Part shown: positions 26,546-35,346 of the stretch, in pieces | Position numbering within the stretch: the stretch's first letter is position 1 | Layout of the letters: every line of letters starts with the position of its first letter | Source of the DNA: CAKMZU01 sp965248335 | GTDB lineage: Bacteria; Pseudomonadota; Gammaproteobacteria; Pseudomonadales; DT-91 | Length of the DNA stretch: 64,000 bases | Assembly (NCBI GenBank): GCA_965248335.1 | Contig: CBDFIY010000003.1 | Coordinates: 372,001 to 436,000 of the forward strand | Reading direction: 5' to 3' | The notes under the pieces: generated by a model | Database searches by the model: none | What the model was told of the DNA's origin: nothing | What the model saw: only the letters and a program-made list of their open reading frames with translations | Position numbers and translations under genes: made by a program

Positions 26546-27586
26546 GTGAAAATCAGAATCTTTGTTTTTGTCTTTATTTTTTTGGGAAGTAAAGTTTTCT
26601 CGTCTGGGTTGTCAAGTGTTGATGGGCTTGGAGAGGCTTCTCAGTTTGTTGAATTACATTTGTATTCTGGCGAGAATATTCAAGGAGAGTTAATCAGTCA
26701 AAGTAAGAAGGAAATAGTTATAAAAACCGATTTTGGTCAGCTTGATATAGCCACAAAAGAGATAAAAAATATGGATTTTTTATCGCCGGATGTGCTCGTT
26801 GATCTAAATAAAAGAAGAAACTGGTACTTTTCTGATAAACAATTAGTTGATGTTTGGTTTGATCCGACGGGGTTTACTTTAGACAAAGGCGATTTTTACA
26901 TCAGTTTTTTGTCGTGGGGGTTTGGTGTAACGGATAATTTACAGGTGACAACGGCATGGTATCGTTACTTTTTAGGCGATTTAAATCTTCGAGCTAAATA
27001 TAAGATTTTTGATAAGGGTATTTCATCAAGGCAAGCTTTTTCTGTCGGGGCACACCTTCATACCGCTTCACACCCTGATAAGTATGAATATAAAACGTTT
27101 GAGCGAAAATCATACGGTTATTATGATGATAAGCAGCAGAAATTTGTTGATGATGAAAAAAAAGAACTCGTCAGTGAATGGGTACAAGTAGGTAGTCAAT
27201 ATCGCGATGGTTATTATGACAGCTCTGATGGGGCAGGGTTATGGGGGGAGGTTTTTATGGCCTATACTTTGTCTAATTTAAGGGAGTCGGGTGCAGGGAG
27301 AGTGAATTATACCGTTGGTGCAAGCGCTATTTTATTTCCAGATACCCCGGTGATGCCAAGAGTCTATTTTGCTGTGGATGTCGATGTGCATGAAAACTTT
27401 AAAGTGCTAGGTGAGATGTTTTACGACCCTTACTATCGACCGATGAATAATAATAGTGAAGAAGATATTGATATCCCTTTGTTTTTTGATTTCGGTTTTA
27501 TGACGAATAAAGTATTTGGCGTAGAACGTTTATGGTTAGGGATCCATTTTCAAAAACCAATCATATCTGGATTTTATCGGTTTTAA
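26546..27586 (+). CDS. Predicted outer-membrane or periplasmic protein, unknown function
   Basis: A 346-residue protein starting at GTG 26546 (AGGG before it) with a signal peptide (MKIRIFVFVFIFLGSKVFSS). Residues about 32-70 (LHLYSGENIQGELIS...) look like a small SH3/Lsm-like strand-rich module. From about 110 on there are alternating hydrophobic strands rich in aromatic residues, and the chain ends in ...GFYRF, a C-terminal Phe as in BAM-inserted beta barrels. I infer an outer-membrane location; I do not recognise the family. It lies between a repeat-bearing gap and the flavoprotein pair, 225 bases before it, so probably its own transcript. Confidence 0.7.
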   Translation: MKIRIFVFVFIFLGSKVFSSGLSSVDGLGEASQFVELHLYSGENIQGELISQSKKEIVIKTDFGQLDIATKEIKNMDFLSPDVLVDLNKRRNWYFSDKQLVDVWFDPTGFTLDKGDFYISFLSWGFGVTDNLQVTTAWYRYFLGDLNLRAKYKIFDKGISSRQAFSVGAHLHTASHPDKYEYKTFERKSYGYYDDKQQKFVDDEKKELVSEWVQVGSQYRDGYYDSSDGAGLWGEVFMAYTLSNLRESGAGRVNYTVGASAILFPDTPVMPRVYFAVDVDVHENFKVLGEMFYDPYYRPMNNNSEEDIDIPLFFDFGFMTNKVFGVERLWLGIHFQKPIISGFYRF

Positions 27587-27811
27587 TCTTGTGTGTTGTG
27601 GAGAGAGGCAGCAATCGATGGGTTTTTTGCCGAGAATGGAGTCATTCTTGCCTTATGGCACAAGAGTACTAACCCATTCGTTTTTAGCGATCTGTGATCT
27701 TCTGTATTTCAAACTTTACATAAAAGCTGCTAAAGTGACTCCCTTAAAATAAAGCTCTAAGCACAAATGATTTGGGCTTAAAAAGAATAATAATTAGGTG
27801 AGGTAATACGC

Positions 27812-29506
27812 ATGTCTCAGCATTTTGATCGTACGGTTGATACTCTCGTGGTGGGTTCGGGTAATGGCGCGCTGACTGCAGCGATCACAGCACACGATCA
27901 TCAGGGCGGCCAAGTCTTGATCATAGAGAAGTCTGATAAAATTGGCGGTACATCTGCAACTTCAGGTGGTGGCATTTGGATTCCGAATAACCATTACGCA
28001 CAAGCGGCTGGCGCTAACGATTCTTTCGATGAAGCAAAAAAATACTTGCGTACAACCATCAGTGAAGGGGATGTGTCAGATGATATGATTGACACGTACC
28101 TAAAAAAAGGGCCAGAAATGCTTAAATTTTTGGATGAGAATAGCCGTTGTGAATATATCTCCCTAAAGATGTACCCTGACTATTACGCCAAGAATGAAGG
28201 TGCGCGTGAGGGCCACAGATCTTTAGAGCCAAAACCTATGTCGCGAAGTAAAGTCAAAGCGTGGCGTAAAATGCGTGAAAGTCACCCCATGATGTTTGCA
28301 GGCCCTGTTAGCGTGACGCAGCGTGAAGCGCATGATTTTGTTGTTGAATCAAAAATGGCACCTTTTATCATTATTCGGATGATGCTTACACACTTTTTAG
28401 ATTTAGCTTGGCGTAAGAAAAAAGTAAAACGGGCGAGACGTATCACCTGTGGCGCTGCCGGTATTGGGCGATTATTGTGGTCTGTAGAGGATAGAAATAT
28501 TCCTGTAGAAACAAGCATTGCTCTAAAGCAGTTAATCACCGATGAAACCGGTGCTGTGATTGGTGTTGAGTCAGAAAAAGATGGAAAACCTTATCGTATT
28601 AAAGCGAATAAAGCGGTCGTGTTAGCTTGTGGCGGGTTTGAGCATAATGATGCGATGCGGGAAGCTAACTTACCTAAACCTTCGAGTTCTGCTTTTTCCG
28701 CTGGTGTTAAAGCCAATACAGGTGATGGTATAGAGGCAGCAATCAATATTGGCGCCAAAGTCGATAAAATGAATCATGCATGGTGGGTGACTACATGGCA
28801 GGTACCGAGAGAAGAGACACCTAGATTATCTATTGTTGAGAAGTCGTTGCCGGGCTCTCTCGTTGTCAATAATCAAGGAAGGCGTTTTGCCAACGAGTCC
28901 GAAAACTATATGGCTTTTCAACATGATTTATTTAAAACACATACAAAGGAAGCTCCGAACGATCCGGCTTGGATGATTTTTGATCGTACCTATCGTTCTG
29001 AAAATATGGTAGGGCCTTTGATGAAATACAAACAGCGGCCAGATAAAGTGCTGCCGAAGCGGTTTTTTACCCCCGAGTTTTTAGTGATGGGCAATAGCAT
29101 TGAGGAGCTCGCTGAAAAGACGGGTATTGATGCTAAGTCGCTCGAAGAAACCATCGAGAAATTTAATGGCTATGCACGCACCGGTAAAGATCTGGAGTTT
29201 GAGCGTGGAGATGCCGCTTACGATCGTTATTACGGAAAAGATCTAGGGCAACCTAACCCTTGTTTAGCAGAAATTAAGAAGCCGCCATTTTATGCTATTC
29301 GTTCTAATCCTGGTGATTTTGGGACAGGTGGTGGTATGGTGATTAATACGGATGCACAAGTTTTATCACAATCAGGGGAGCCAATCAAAGGTCTTTATGC
29401 TGCCGGTAATTGCGCAACTGCTTTATTGCCAACCTATCCTGGCCCCGGTTCTACATTAGGGCCTGCTATGACCTTTGCATACTTGGCCGGAAAACATATT
29501 AAATAA
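27812..29506 (+). CDS. FAD-dependent dehydrogenase, 3-ketosteroid delta-1-dehydrogenase-like (copy A)
   Basis: A 564-residue flavoprotein of the KstD/fumarate-reductase-like family. The Rossmann FAD motif GSGNGA is at 15-20 and GGTSATSGGGIWIP at 45-58. The YPDYY segment and the C-terminal PPFYAIRSNPGDFGTGGG match regions that carry the active-site tyrosines and the PGDxGT loop in 3-ketosteroid dehydrogenases. Whether the true substrate is a steroid is unknown; related enzymes act on other cyclic ketones. SD AGGTGAGG precedes ATG 27812. The next gene, 18 bases on, is a paralogue. Confidence 0.85.
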   Translation: MSQHFDRTVDTLVVGSGNGALTAAITAHDHQGGQVLIIEKSDKIGGTSATSGGGIWIPNNHYAQAAGANDSFDEAKKYLRTTISEGDVSDDMIDTYLKKGPEMLKFLDENSRCEYISLKMYPDYYAKNEGAREGHRSLEPKPMSRSKVKAWRKMRESHPMMFAGPVSVTQREAHDFVVESKMAPFIIIRMMLTHFLDLAWRKKKVKRARRITCGAAGIGRLLWSVEDRNIPVETSIALKQLITDETGAVIGVESEKDGKPYRIKANKAVVLACGGFEHNDAMREANLPKPSSSAFSAGVKANTGDGIEAAINIGAKVDKMNHAWWVTTWQVPREETPRLSIVEKSLPGSLVVNNQGRRFANESENYMAFQHDLFKTHTKEAPNDPAWMIFDRTYRSENMVGPLMKYKQRPDKVLPKRFFTPEFLVMGNSIEELAEKTGIDAKSLEETIEKFNGYARTGKDLEFERGDAAYDRYYGKDLGQPNPCLAEIKKPPFYAIRSNPGDFGTGGGMVINTDAQVLSQSGEPIKGLYAAGNCATALLPTYPGPGSTLGPAMTFAYLAGKHIK

Positions 29507-29524
29507 CTAAAAGGGTTGGATAAG

Positions 29525-31231
29525 ATGTTTCAACGCGAAGTTGATGTACTTATAGTCGGTTCAGGGTTAGGCGCTATGACGGCAGCGCTTTGCTTAAAAG
29601 AGATGGGTGTTGAGCAGATTGAAGTTATTGAAAAAGCTAAAAAGTTTGGCGGTACTTCGGGCGTTTCTGGTGGTGGTATTTGGATTCCTAATAACCACTA
29701 CGCCAAGGCTTGTGGTGCACAAGATAGCTTTGAAGATGCTAAAGCCTACCTTGATAGTACGATAAAATCAGGAACAGTACCGAAAGAGCTGATTGAAACC
29801 TATATTGAAAAAGCACCGGAAATGCTTAAGTTTGTTTCAGAAAAGGCTGAAGAAATAGAATATATATCATTGGCCTCCTACCCCGATTATTACATGCAAA
29901 ACCCGGGTTCTAAGGCGGGGCACCGCTCACTGGAACCGAAGCCTATTAATATCGATGCGCTAGGCGAAGATATGGCTAGCCTTCAAGAAACGCATCATAT
30001 GATGTATCTGTTTAATCGTATTGGGTTTACGCAAGTCGAAGGGCATGCGTTGGTTACGCGTGCGAAAGGTTGGGTGAGTGTCATGGTGAAATTGATGCTC
30101 AAGTATGTGTCCGAGACCTTTTGGCGTATGAAGCATAAAACTAAGCGCGCTCGGCGTTTAGCCTGCGGTGCTGCAGGTACAGCGCGAATGTTTTTAGCGT
30201 TAAAGAAACGAAACATACCTGTTACTCTCAATTGTGCATTAAAAGACCTCATTACTGACGACACAGGGAGGGTTGTTGGTGTTGAAGTATCAGAAAATGG
30301 CCAGACAGTTCGTATTAAGGCGCGTAAAGCTGTTATTCTCGGTGCCGGTGGCTTCGAATATAATCAAGCCCTGCGTGAAAAATATTTACCTAAACCAACA
30401 AGTAGCGCATGGTCAGGTGGCGGCATAAGAACCAACACGGGTGATGCATTAATTGCTGCATTGAAGTTAGGCGCAAAAACACGGCTAATGAATGGTGCTT
30501 GGTGGTGTACGACTATCTCTGCACCCGATGAGCCTGCCCCGCGTCTTGCCATTATGGAAAAATCATTGCCGGGTTCTTGTGTTGTGAATATGGCGGGTAA
30601 GCGTATTGCGAATGAATCTCAAAACTACATGGCTTATCAAACGGACTTTTTTGCTTCGCACACCGAGGAGGCACCGAATGCGCCAGCTTACATGATATTT
30701 GATAAGCGTTTTCGTGATAGTTACTTGGTCGGGCCTCTGTTAGATGTACAGACGCGCCCAGATAAGAAAATTCCTGCGAGTTATTTTGAGAATGGATTTC
30801 TCGCTATTGAGGGCTCTTTAGATGCTTTGGCAAAAAAAATAGGCATAGAGGCTAAGGGACTTAATAAAACTGTTGAAAACCTTAATCGCTATGCAAAAAG
30901 CGGTGTAGATGAAGAGTTTCAGCGTGGAGATACAGAGTATGATCGATACTATGGCGACGCAACCGTTACGCCAAACCCTTGCTTGCATAGCATCGATCAG
31001 GCCCCGTTTTATGCGATCCGTATAGACCCTGGCGATTTTGGTACTCACGGAGGGGTGGATACTAATTCCCACGCCCAAGTGTTGAGGGAAAATGACGGTG
31101 AGCCAATTGAGGGTCTTTATGCCATTGGTAACTGCGCAGCTGCTATTTTACCCACTTACCCAGGCCCTGGTGCTACTTTAGGCCCTGCTATGACTTTTGC
31201 TTATCAAGCCGCTAGACATATTTCTGTATAG
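29525..31231 (+). CDS. FAD-dependent dehydrogenase, 3-ketosteroid delta-1-dehydrogenase-like (copy B)
   Basis: A 568-residue paralogue of the gene just upstream, similar along the entire length (shared SGGGIWIPNNHYA, HRSLEPKP, IMEKSLPGS-like and NPGDFGT/DPGDFGTHGG blocks). FAD motif GSGLGA at 12-17. The frame opens at TTG 29516, but AAAGGG abuts that codon; ATG 29525 has proper spacing and is preferred. All family motifs are intact in both copies, so neither is a decaying duplicate. They are surely cotranscribed and could be subunits, or enzymes with different substrates. Confidence 0.85.
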   Translation: MFQREVDVLIVGSGLGAMTAALCLKEMGVEQIEVIEKAKKFGGTSGVSGGGIWIPNNHYAKACGAQDSFEDAKAYLDSTIKSGTVPKELIETYIEKAPEMLKFVSEKAEEIEYISLASYPDYYMQNPGSKAGHRSLEPKPINIDALGEDMASLQETHHMMYLFNRIGFTQVEGHALVTRAKGWVSVMVKLMLKYVSETFWRMKHKTKRARRLACGAAGTARMFLALKKRNIPVTLNCALKDLITDDTGRVVGVEVSENGQTVRIKARKAVILGAGGFEYNQALREKYLPKPTSSAWSGGGIRTNTGDALIAALKLGAKTRLMNGAWWCTTISAPDEPAPRLAIMEKSLPGSCVVNMAGKRIANESQNYMAYQTDFFASHTEEAPNAPAYMIFDKRFRDSYLVGPLLDVQTRPDKKIPASYFENGFLAIEGSLDALAKKIGIEAKGLNKTVENLNRYAKSGVDEEFQRGDTEYDRYYGDATVTPNPCLHSIDQAPFYAIRIDPGDFGTHGGVDTNSHAQVLRENDGEPIEGLYAIGNCAAAILPTYPGPGATLGPAMTFAYQAARHISV

Positions 31232-31596
31232 GTCTCTAGGTCATAAAGCGGCACGGAAAGTCTTTAAATAAAAAAGCTCTCCTTTGAATTTGTAAAAGGC
31301 TATCATGGCGAGCTGTTTATGCTCAGCGTTGCAATAGCTTTGCAGGAGCGGCTATCATTTGGTGTGCGCGATTTCTTTAATATCTCCTTGGTTTCTAAGT
31401 ATTGAGTGAACCCTAAAAATATTTCTTATCACATGTGATCCCTACTCTAGTGGTTAATTCTCTTACCCTGAAAAACCTAGCGAAGATACTCGTAACAATT
31501 TATCAAATCGTGCGTCTAATGTGAAAACCGATTTGGATAGGCTGCGCGTTGTCGCCTTTTCCACCTTAATTGGCCGAGTGTGTGAACTCTGAGTTG

Positions 31597-31706
31597 TATA
31601 CCGATCATGCAAGGGCGTTGGTCGCCCCAATCACTTACGGGCTGTAAACTCATGGGGATTCGCTCGCTTGCGGCCTTCGTGCATCTCCAATTCCGATGGC
31701 TATAGA
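31597..31706. repeat. MITE-like interspersed repeat, copy 3
   Basis: The shortest copy (about 110 bases), starting TATACCGATC and ending CCGATGGCTATAG. Compared with copy 1 it lacks nine bases (AACCTTGAAG region) of the left inverted repeat, but retains ATGCAAGGGCGTTGG, the inner stem and the right inverted repeat (GTGCATCTCCAATTCCGATGG). Confidence 0.8.
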
Positions 31707-32017
31707 AATCTTGTCTTTGCATTGATTATTATGTTGAAGGGAGAGAATTTTGCGATAAAAGGTTTCTACTTACTTGCACTTGCTTATTGTAGATGTTGAC
31801 CTAGCTAGGTGTACGTTATTGTTAGCCAATACACGCGGGGTTTAATTGTCGAAGGTGAGATCAAAAGTATTGTTGTATAAGAAACTTGCAGGAGAGAAAG
31901 TTTATAAAAGGGGCGGCAGAATGATTGTTTGGCGATAGTCCTCTGGATTCTTCGGTGAGAGTTGTGGCTTCGTTGAAAGTTTTGGCTACTGAGTAGGTGA
32001 TGGCGAGAAAATGAATG

Positions 32018-32041
32018 GGCATTGAGGATTTCCTCAATGCC
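32018..32041 (-). terminator. Terminator of the small lipoprotein gene
   Basis: GGCATTGAGGA (32018-32028) and TCCTCAATGCC (32031-32041) form a perfect 11-bp stem with a two-base loop (four to six in practice). Read leftward it is followed by CATTCATTTTC, a moderate T-rich tail. It starts nine bases after the stop codon of the leftward gene at 32050. Confidence 0.65.
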
Positions 32042-32049
32042 ATAACAAG

Positions 32050-32169
32050 TTACTGCTGGAGTTGATTCTCTTTGACGATTTCTTCGCCGTTAAAGACAAA
32101 GCTGTCGATAGTGCAGCCGGTTGATAGAATAGAGAAACCGAAAACTGCAATTAAGATTATTGCTTTCAT
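32050..32169 (-). CDS. Small lipoprotein, 39 residues, unknown function
   Basis: Reads from ATG 32169 to TAA 32050-32052. The product has a basic start (MKA), a hydrophobic core (IILIAVFGFSIL) and a lipobox-like STGC with Cys19, followed by Thr at +2, which would favour outer-membrane sorting. The mature part is only 21 residues (CTIDSFVFNGEE then an acidic/Gln-rich tail). The -3 residue is Ser rather than Leu, slightly off consensus. GGATG lies four bases before the ATG, and a perfect hairpin follows the stop, both supporting a real gene. Too short for most gene finders. It could also be the remnant of a longer lipoprotein. Confidence 0.7.
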   Translation of the reverse strand: MKAIILIAVFGFSILSTGCTIDSFVFNGEEIVKENQLQQ

Positions 32170-32397
32170 AAGACATCCTTTTCTTTTTTTGTCAGTGGCG
32201 AGGATTTATTCCCAGTTGCAATCACATCTAATCCGTTAGTATGTTTGCCGCCATGTTTTCATTGTTAATGTTAGGAGTATTTCCTTATTCGTCAAAAAAT
32301 TTATTGGCATAGTAAGTATGTTTTTTATGAGTTTTTTTTGGTTGGGCATTTTTACATGTATATTTTTTTGAATAGTTGGTTTATTTAAGGGGTGTTG

Positions 32398-32940
32398 ATG
32401 TCAATTCAGACAGCAGTTATAGGTGGGGGGTGTTTTTGGTGTATTCAGTCAGCATTTGCACAAGTAAGAGGTGTTGAATCTTCAGTTGCTGGATATGCAG
32501 GAGGTATCGTCGCTCATCCGACCTATGAATATGTCTGTTCTGGTAGTTCGGGTCATGCGGAAGTTGTTTGTGTACTTTATGATGAGGATATACTTAGCTA
32601 TAAGGCGTTGCTAAGTTTATTTTTTGCACTGCATAACCCTACGACGTTAAATCAGCAAGGAGCTGATAGGGGTACGCAGTACCGTTCGGCGATTTTTTAT
32701 GTTGATGAAGTGCAGTGTCAGGCTGCGCAGGATTTTATTCGGGCGTTAAGTAATCGAAATGCATATCCATCTGCAATTGTTACAGAGGTAACGGCATTAG
32801 ATAGATTTTATCCGGCAGAAGATTACCACCAGAACTTTATGGAGAAAAATCCAAGGAATAGTTATTGTCAGCGAATTGTTACGCCAAAGTTGGCCAGATT
32901 TTTTTCTGTATATAAAAAGCATCTTAATTTCCGAAGTTGA
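32398..32940 (+). CDS. msrA: Peptide methionine sulfoxide reductase MsrA
   Basis: MsrA reduces the S-epimer of methionine sulfoxide in proteins. From ATG 32398 it is 180 residues with the catalytic motif GGGCFWC (Cys12 nucleophile, Cys15). The frame also opens with GTG-TTG two codons earlier, but AGGGG at 32388-32392 suits the ATG best. Conserved blocks GTQYRSAIFY and PAEDYHQNFM are present. It appears monocistronic, 160 bases before birA. Confidence 0.95.
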   Translation: MSIQTAVIGGGCFWCIQSAFAQVRGVESSVAGYAGGIVAHPTYEYVCSGSSGHAEVVCVLYDEDILSYKALLSLFFALHNPTTLNQQGADRGTQYRSAIFYVDEVQCQAAQDFIRALSNRNAYPSAIVTEVTALDRFYPAEDYHQNFMEKNPRNSYCQRIVTPKLARFFSVYKKHLNFRS

Positions 32941-33102
32941 TTTTGTCTGCCGTGGGTTTCGCGAGCTGTAAATGAATGTAAGTTGAAGTGGGTTGCTTGC
33001 TTGAACGAGTACCTAAATGAGTGGGCGAAACAAAATATCTTGCCTTGGGTTTTTGATAGACTGTTCTGCACTGTATGAGAAGAATTCAATTTTTAGGTTT
33101 TT

Positions 33103-34086
33103 ATGATGAGTAAGACGCCCTATGCGCTAATTGCACTTTTGTCGGATGGAGAATTCCATTCGGGCGAGGCTATTGGTGATTTATTTAAGATTAGCCGGAG
33201 CGCTGTTTGGAAGCAGCTAAAGAAAGTTGTAGAGCTAGGAATCGAAGTTGAAACGGTTAAGGGTAAAGGTTACCGGGTTGTTCATCCGTTTAATTTGTTA
33301 GACAGAGAAGCTATTTGTGCGTTGTTAAATCATCACCTACCTGCTGCAACCCTCGATATTCTACCTGTTACAACGTCGACGAATGATTTATTTAACCGAA
33401 AAATATTTAATAAAGAGGCTGTGGGTAAGGGAGACCTAATTTTGGCTGAGCAGCAAACAGCAGGTAAGGGCCGGCGTGGACGGGTTTGGCATAGCCTCTT
33501 TGCAAGAAATATTATCATGTCAATGGTTTGGTCGTTTGATCAGGGTATGACTAAATTGGATGGGTTAAGTTTGGTGGTGGGCTTGGCATTGGTGGAGGCG
33601 TTAAGGTCTATGTCGGTTCCTGAGGTGAAGCTAAAGTGGCCAAATGATGTCATGGTGAAGGATAGAAAAGTGGCGGGTATTCTCCTTGAAATGAATGGCG
33701 ATCCAACAGCGGAATGTTTCGTTGTTATTGGAGTTGGTCTGAACGTGAATATGCAAGGAGGTGATATGGAGGGGGTTGATCAGCCGTGGATTTCAGTTTC
33801 TCAGGCGCTCGGACAAAACGTCGACAGAACTGCGTTTATAAATATTTTTCTGGAGAAATTAATTTATCATTTGCAAGTCTTTGAAAAAGAGGGGTTTGAG
33901 GTTTTTCGATCAAGGTGGGGTGAAACTGATTGGCTTAAAGAAAAAGCTGTTGCTATAAAAACGGGTAATACAATCATATTTGGAGAGGCTAGGGGCGTGA
34001 ACACTCAAGGAGGAATCCTTATTGATCAAGAAGGCGTTCTTCATGCTTATACGAGTGGTGAAGTTTCTGTCCGGCGAGCGGGTTGA
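33103..34086 (+). CDS. birA: Biotin operon repressor / biotin-[acetyl-CoA-carboxylase] ligase
   Basis: BirA makes biotinyl-AMP and attaches biotin to AccB. The 327-residue protein has an N-terminal winged-helix domain (about 5-60, SRSAVWKQLKKV), so it is the bifunctional repressor-type, then the ligase core with GKGRRGR (121-127), KWPNDV (178-183) and the lysine in RKVAGILLE, and the C-terminal SH3-like domain. Two ATG codons stand in tandem (33103 and 33106); either may be used. In many relatives birA is followed by coaX (type III pantothenate kinase); here the SPOR-like gene follows directly. Confidence 0.95.
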   Translation: MMSKTPYALIALLSDGEFHSGEAIGDLFKISRSAVWKQLKKVVELGIEVETVKGKGYRVVHPFNLLDREAICALLNHHLPAATLDILPVTTSTNDLFNRKIFNKEAVGKGDLILAEQQTAGKGRRGRVWHSLFARNIIMSMVWSFDQGMTKLDGLSLVVGLALVEALRSMSVPEVKLKWPNDVMVKDRKVAGILLEMNGDPTAECFVVIGVGLNVNMQGGDMEGVDQPWISVSQALGQNVDRTAFINIFLEKLIYHLQVFEKEGFEVFRSRWGETDWLKEKAVAIKTGNTIIFGEARGVNTQGGILIDQEGVLHAYTSGEVSVRRAG

Positions 34087-34273
34087 TGTAAGGTTGGTAG
34101 AGGTGGGTTAGTTCGGGGTGTCACTAATGTATAAGCGCAAATTTAAGCATTAATAAAGCTTTTTTAGCTGTGAATAAAATAAAGCGTGTAGAACATGAAG
34201 AAATAGAGAAAAAATAAGACGATATAACGAGAATAATAATATGATAACCGTTTAGATTTTCTGGAGGTGGGTT

Positions 34274-35032
34274 ATGCGCTTGCTCGTATTGTTTCTAGTG
34301 GCGTTTAATGTGACGATTTATGCATGGTTTTCCTTTAAAAGTCATAAAGGGGAACAGGAAAAGTCGAGTCAGGTTCAATATGACGTCTTACGTGTAAAGC
34401 CCTTGATTATGAAGTCTGAGTTGGATGCATCAATGCTGACCAGTATGCATGAGCAGCAAGTCGGCACTACTCAGGATCGAGAGCAAGTGTTAGAAGATAT
34501 GCTGGACGTGAGTTTGTCGACGGAGATGTCTGAAGGGTTTGATGGCGACTGTTTTCTGTTAGGGCCTTATCAGGAGATTGTTACGGCTCGCTCGCACGTT
34601 AACCTTTTAGAGAAGAGGGTTATTAGGGCTGAAATGGTTGAGAGTGTATCGGAACTTCCAGCGCTATACTGGGTTTTTATCCCCCCTTTTTCTACTGAAG
34701 CTGAAGCGGTTTCGGCGCTGAGGCGATTGCAAGAAAATAGTAAAGATAGTTACCTTGTTACAGAGGGGGAGTTTGAGAATGCAATTTCCCTGGGTGTTTT
34801 CCGCGTTGTCTCCTCGGCAGAAATGATTCGAAAGGAGATTGTGCGTTTAGGGTTTGACGCTAAGATGACGTTAAGAAAAAAAGAAATGAAGGCGATTTGG
34901 TTATCAATTGGCGAAGAGGAGGAGGGCGAGCTAACTCACAATCTCTTCGAGCGCATGAAAGTCGATAATATTTTGCTAAAAAAACAAGATAAATTGTGCG
35001 ATGACGTTGCACTTTTAAAACGTATCCTCTAG
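34274..35032 (+). CDS. SPOR-like membrane-anchored protein
   Basis: A 252-residue protein with an N-terminal membrane helix (about 3-19) and a periplasmic part. The segment YWVFIPPFSTEAEAVSALRRLQ, about residues 135-156, followed by AISLGVFRV matches the SPOR-type fold (two alpha-beta repeats) found in the gene placed between birA/coaX and the tRNA cluster in Pseudomonas. SPOR domains bind denuded peptidoglycan, but this divergent type is not shown to. SD TGGAGG before the ATG. The tRNA-cluster promoter lies inside its last codons. Confidence 0.7.
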   Translation: MRLLVLFLVAFNVTIYAWFSFKSHKGEQEKSSQVQYDVLRVKPLIMKSELDASMLTSMHEQQVGTTQDREQVLEDMLDVSLSTEMSEGFDGDCFLLGPYQEIVTARSHVNLLEKRVIRAEMVESVSELPALYWVFIPPFSTEAEAVSALRRLQENSKDSYLVTEGEFENAISLGVFRVVSSAEMIRKEIVRLGFDAKMTLRKKEMKAIWLSIGEEEEGELTHNLFERMKVDNILLKKQDKLCDDVALLKRIL

Positions 35033-35035
35033 AAT
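35007..35035 (+). promoter_or_regulatory. Promoter of the tRNA Thr-Tyr-Gly-Thr cluster
   Basis: TTGCAC (35007-35012), 17-base spacer, TAGAAT (35030-35035), followed by a GC-rich discriminator GCGCAGCC. This is the pattern of growth-rate and ppGpp-controlled stable RNA promoters. It overlaps the end of the SPOR-like gene (stop at 35032). Confidence 0.75.
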
Positions 35036-35061
35036 GCGCAGCCTCTTACAGAGATGAATGT

Positions 35062-35137
35062 GCTGGCGTAGCTCAGTAGGTAGAGCAGCTGATTTGTAAT
35101 CAGCCGGTCGGGGGTTCGACTCCTCTCGCCAGCTCCA
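35062..35137 (+). tRNA. tRNA-Thr (UGU anticodon)
   Basis: Acceptor GCTGGCG paired with CGCCAGC, D stem GCTC/GAGC, anticodon stem GCTGA/TCAGC with loop TTTGTAA giving UGU, T loop TTCGACT, CCA encoded. First gene of the cluster; reads ACA and related codons. Confidence 0.96.
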
Positions 35138-35168
35138 TTTTTTTTGTGTATTCGTCTTCTGTTCTTTA

Positions 35169-35252
35169 GGTGGGGTTCCCGAGTGGCCAAAGGGATCAGA
35201 CTGTAAATCTGACGCGAAAGCTTCGGTGGTTCGAATCCACCCCCCACCACCA
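35169..35252 (+). tRNA. tRNA-Tyr (GUA anticodon)
   Basis: Class II tRNA with long variable arm: acceptor GGTGGGG/CCCCACC, anticodon loop CTGTAAA giving GUA, variable arm around GCGAAAGCTTC, T loop TTCGAAT, CCA encoded. Confidence 0.96.
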
Positions 35253-35265
35253 AGCTAGATAATAT

Positions 35266-35339
<74 letters not shown>

Positions 35340-35346
35340 TCTCCTT

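Larger units (their letters stand above)
31232..32049. other. Long gene-free region with repeat copy 3
   Basis: About 820 bases with no open frame I can support on either strand. It holds the third copy of the dispersed repeat (31597-31706) and, at its right end, the terminator of the small leftward lipoprotein gene. The remainder is AT-rich, with only short open frames that do not look like coding sequence. Confidence 0.6.

Noticed and set aside
31861..32043. 60-codon minus-strand open frame
   Set aside because: Its start lies inside the perfect terminator hairpin of the small lipoprotein gene, there is no SD, and composition is not convincing.
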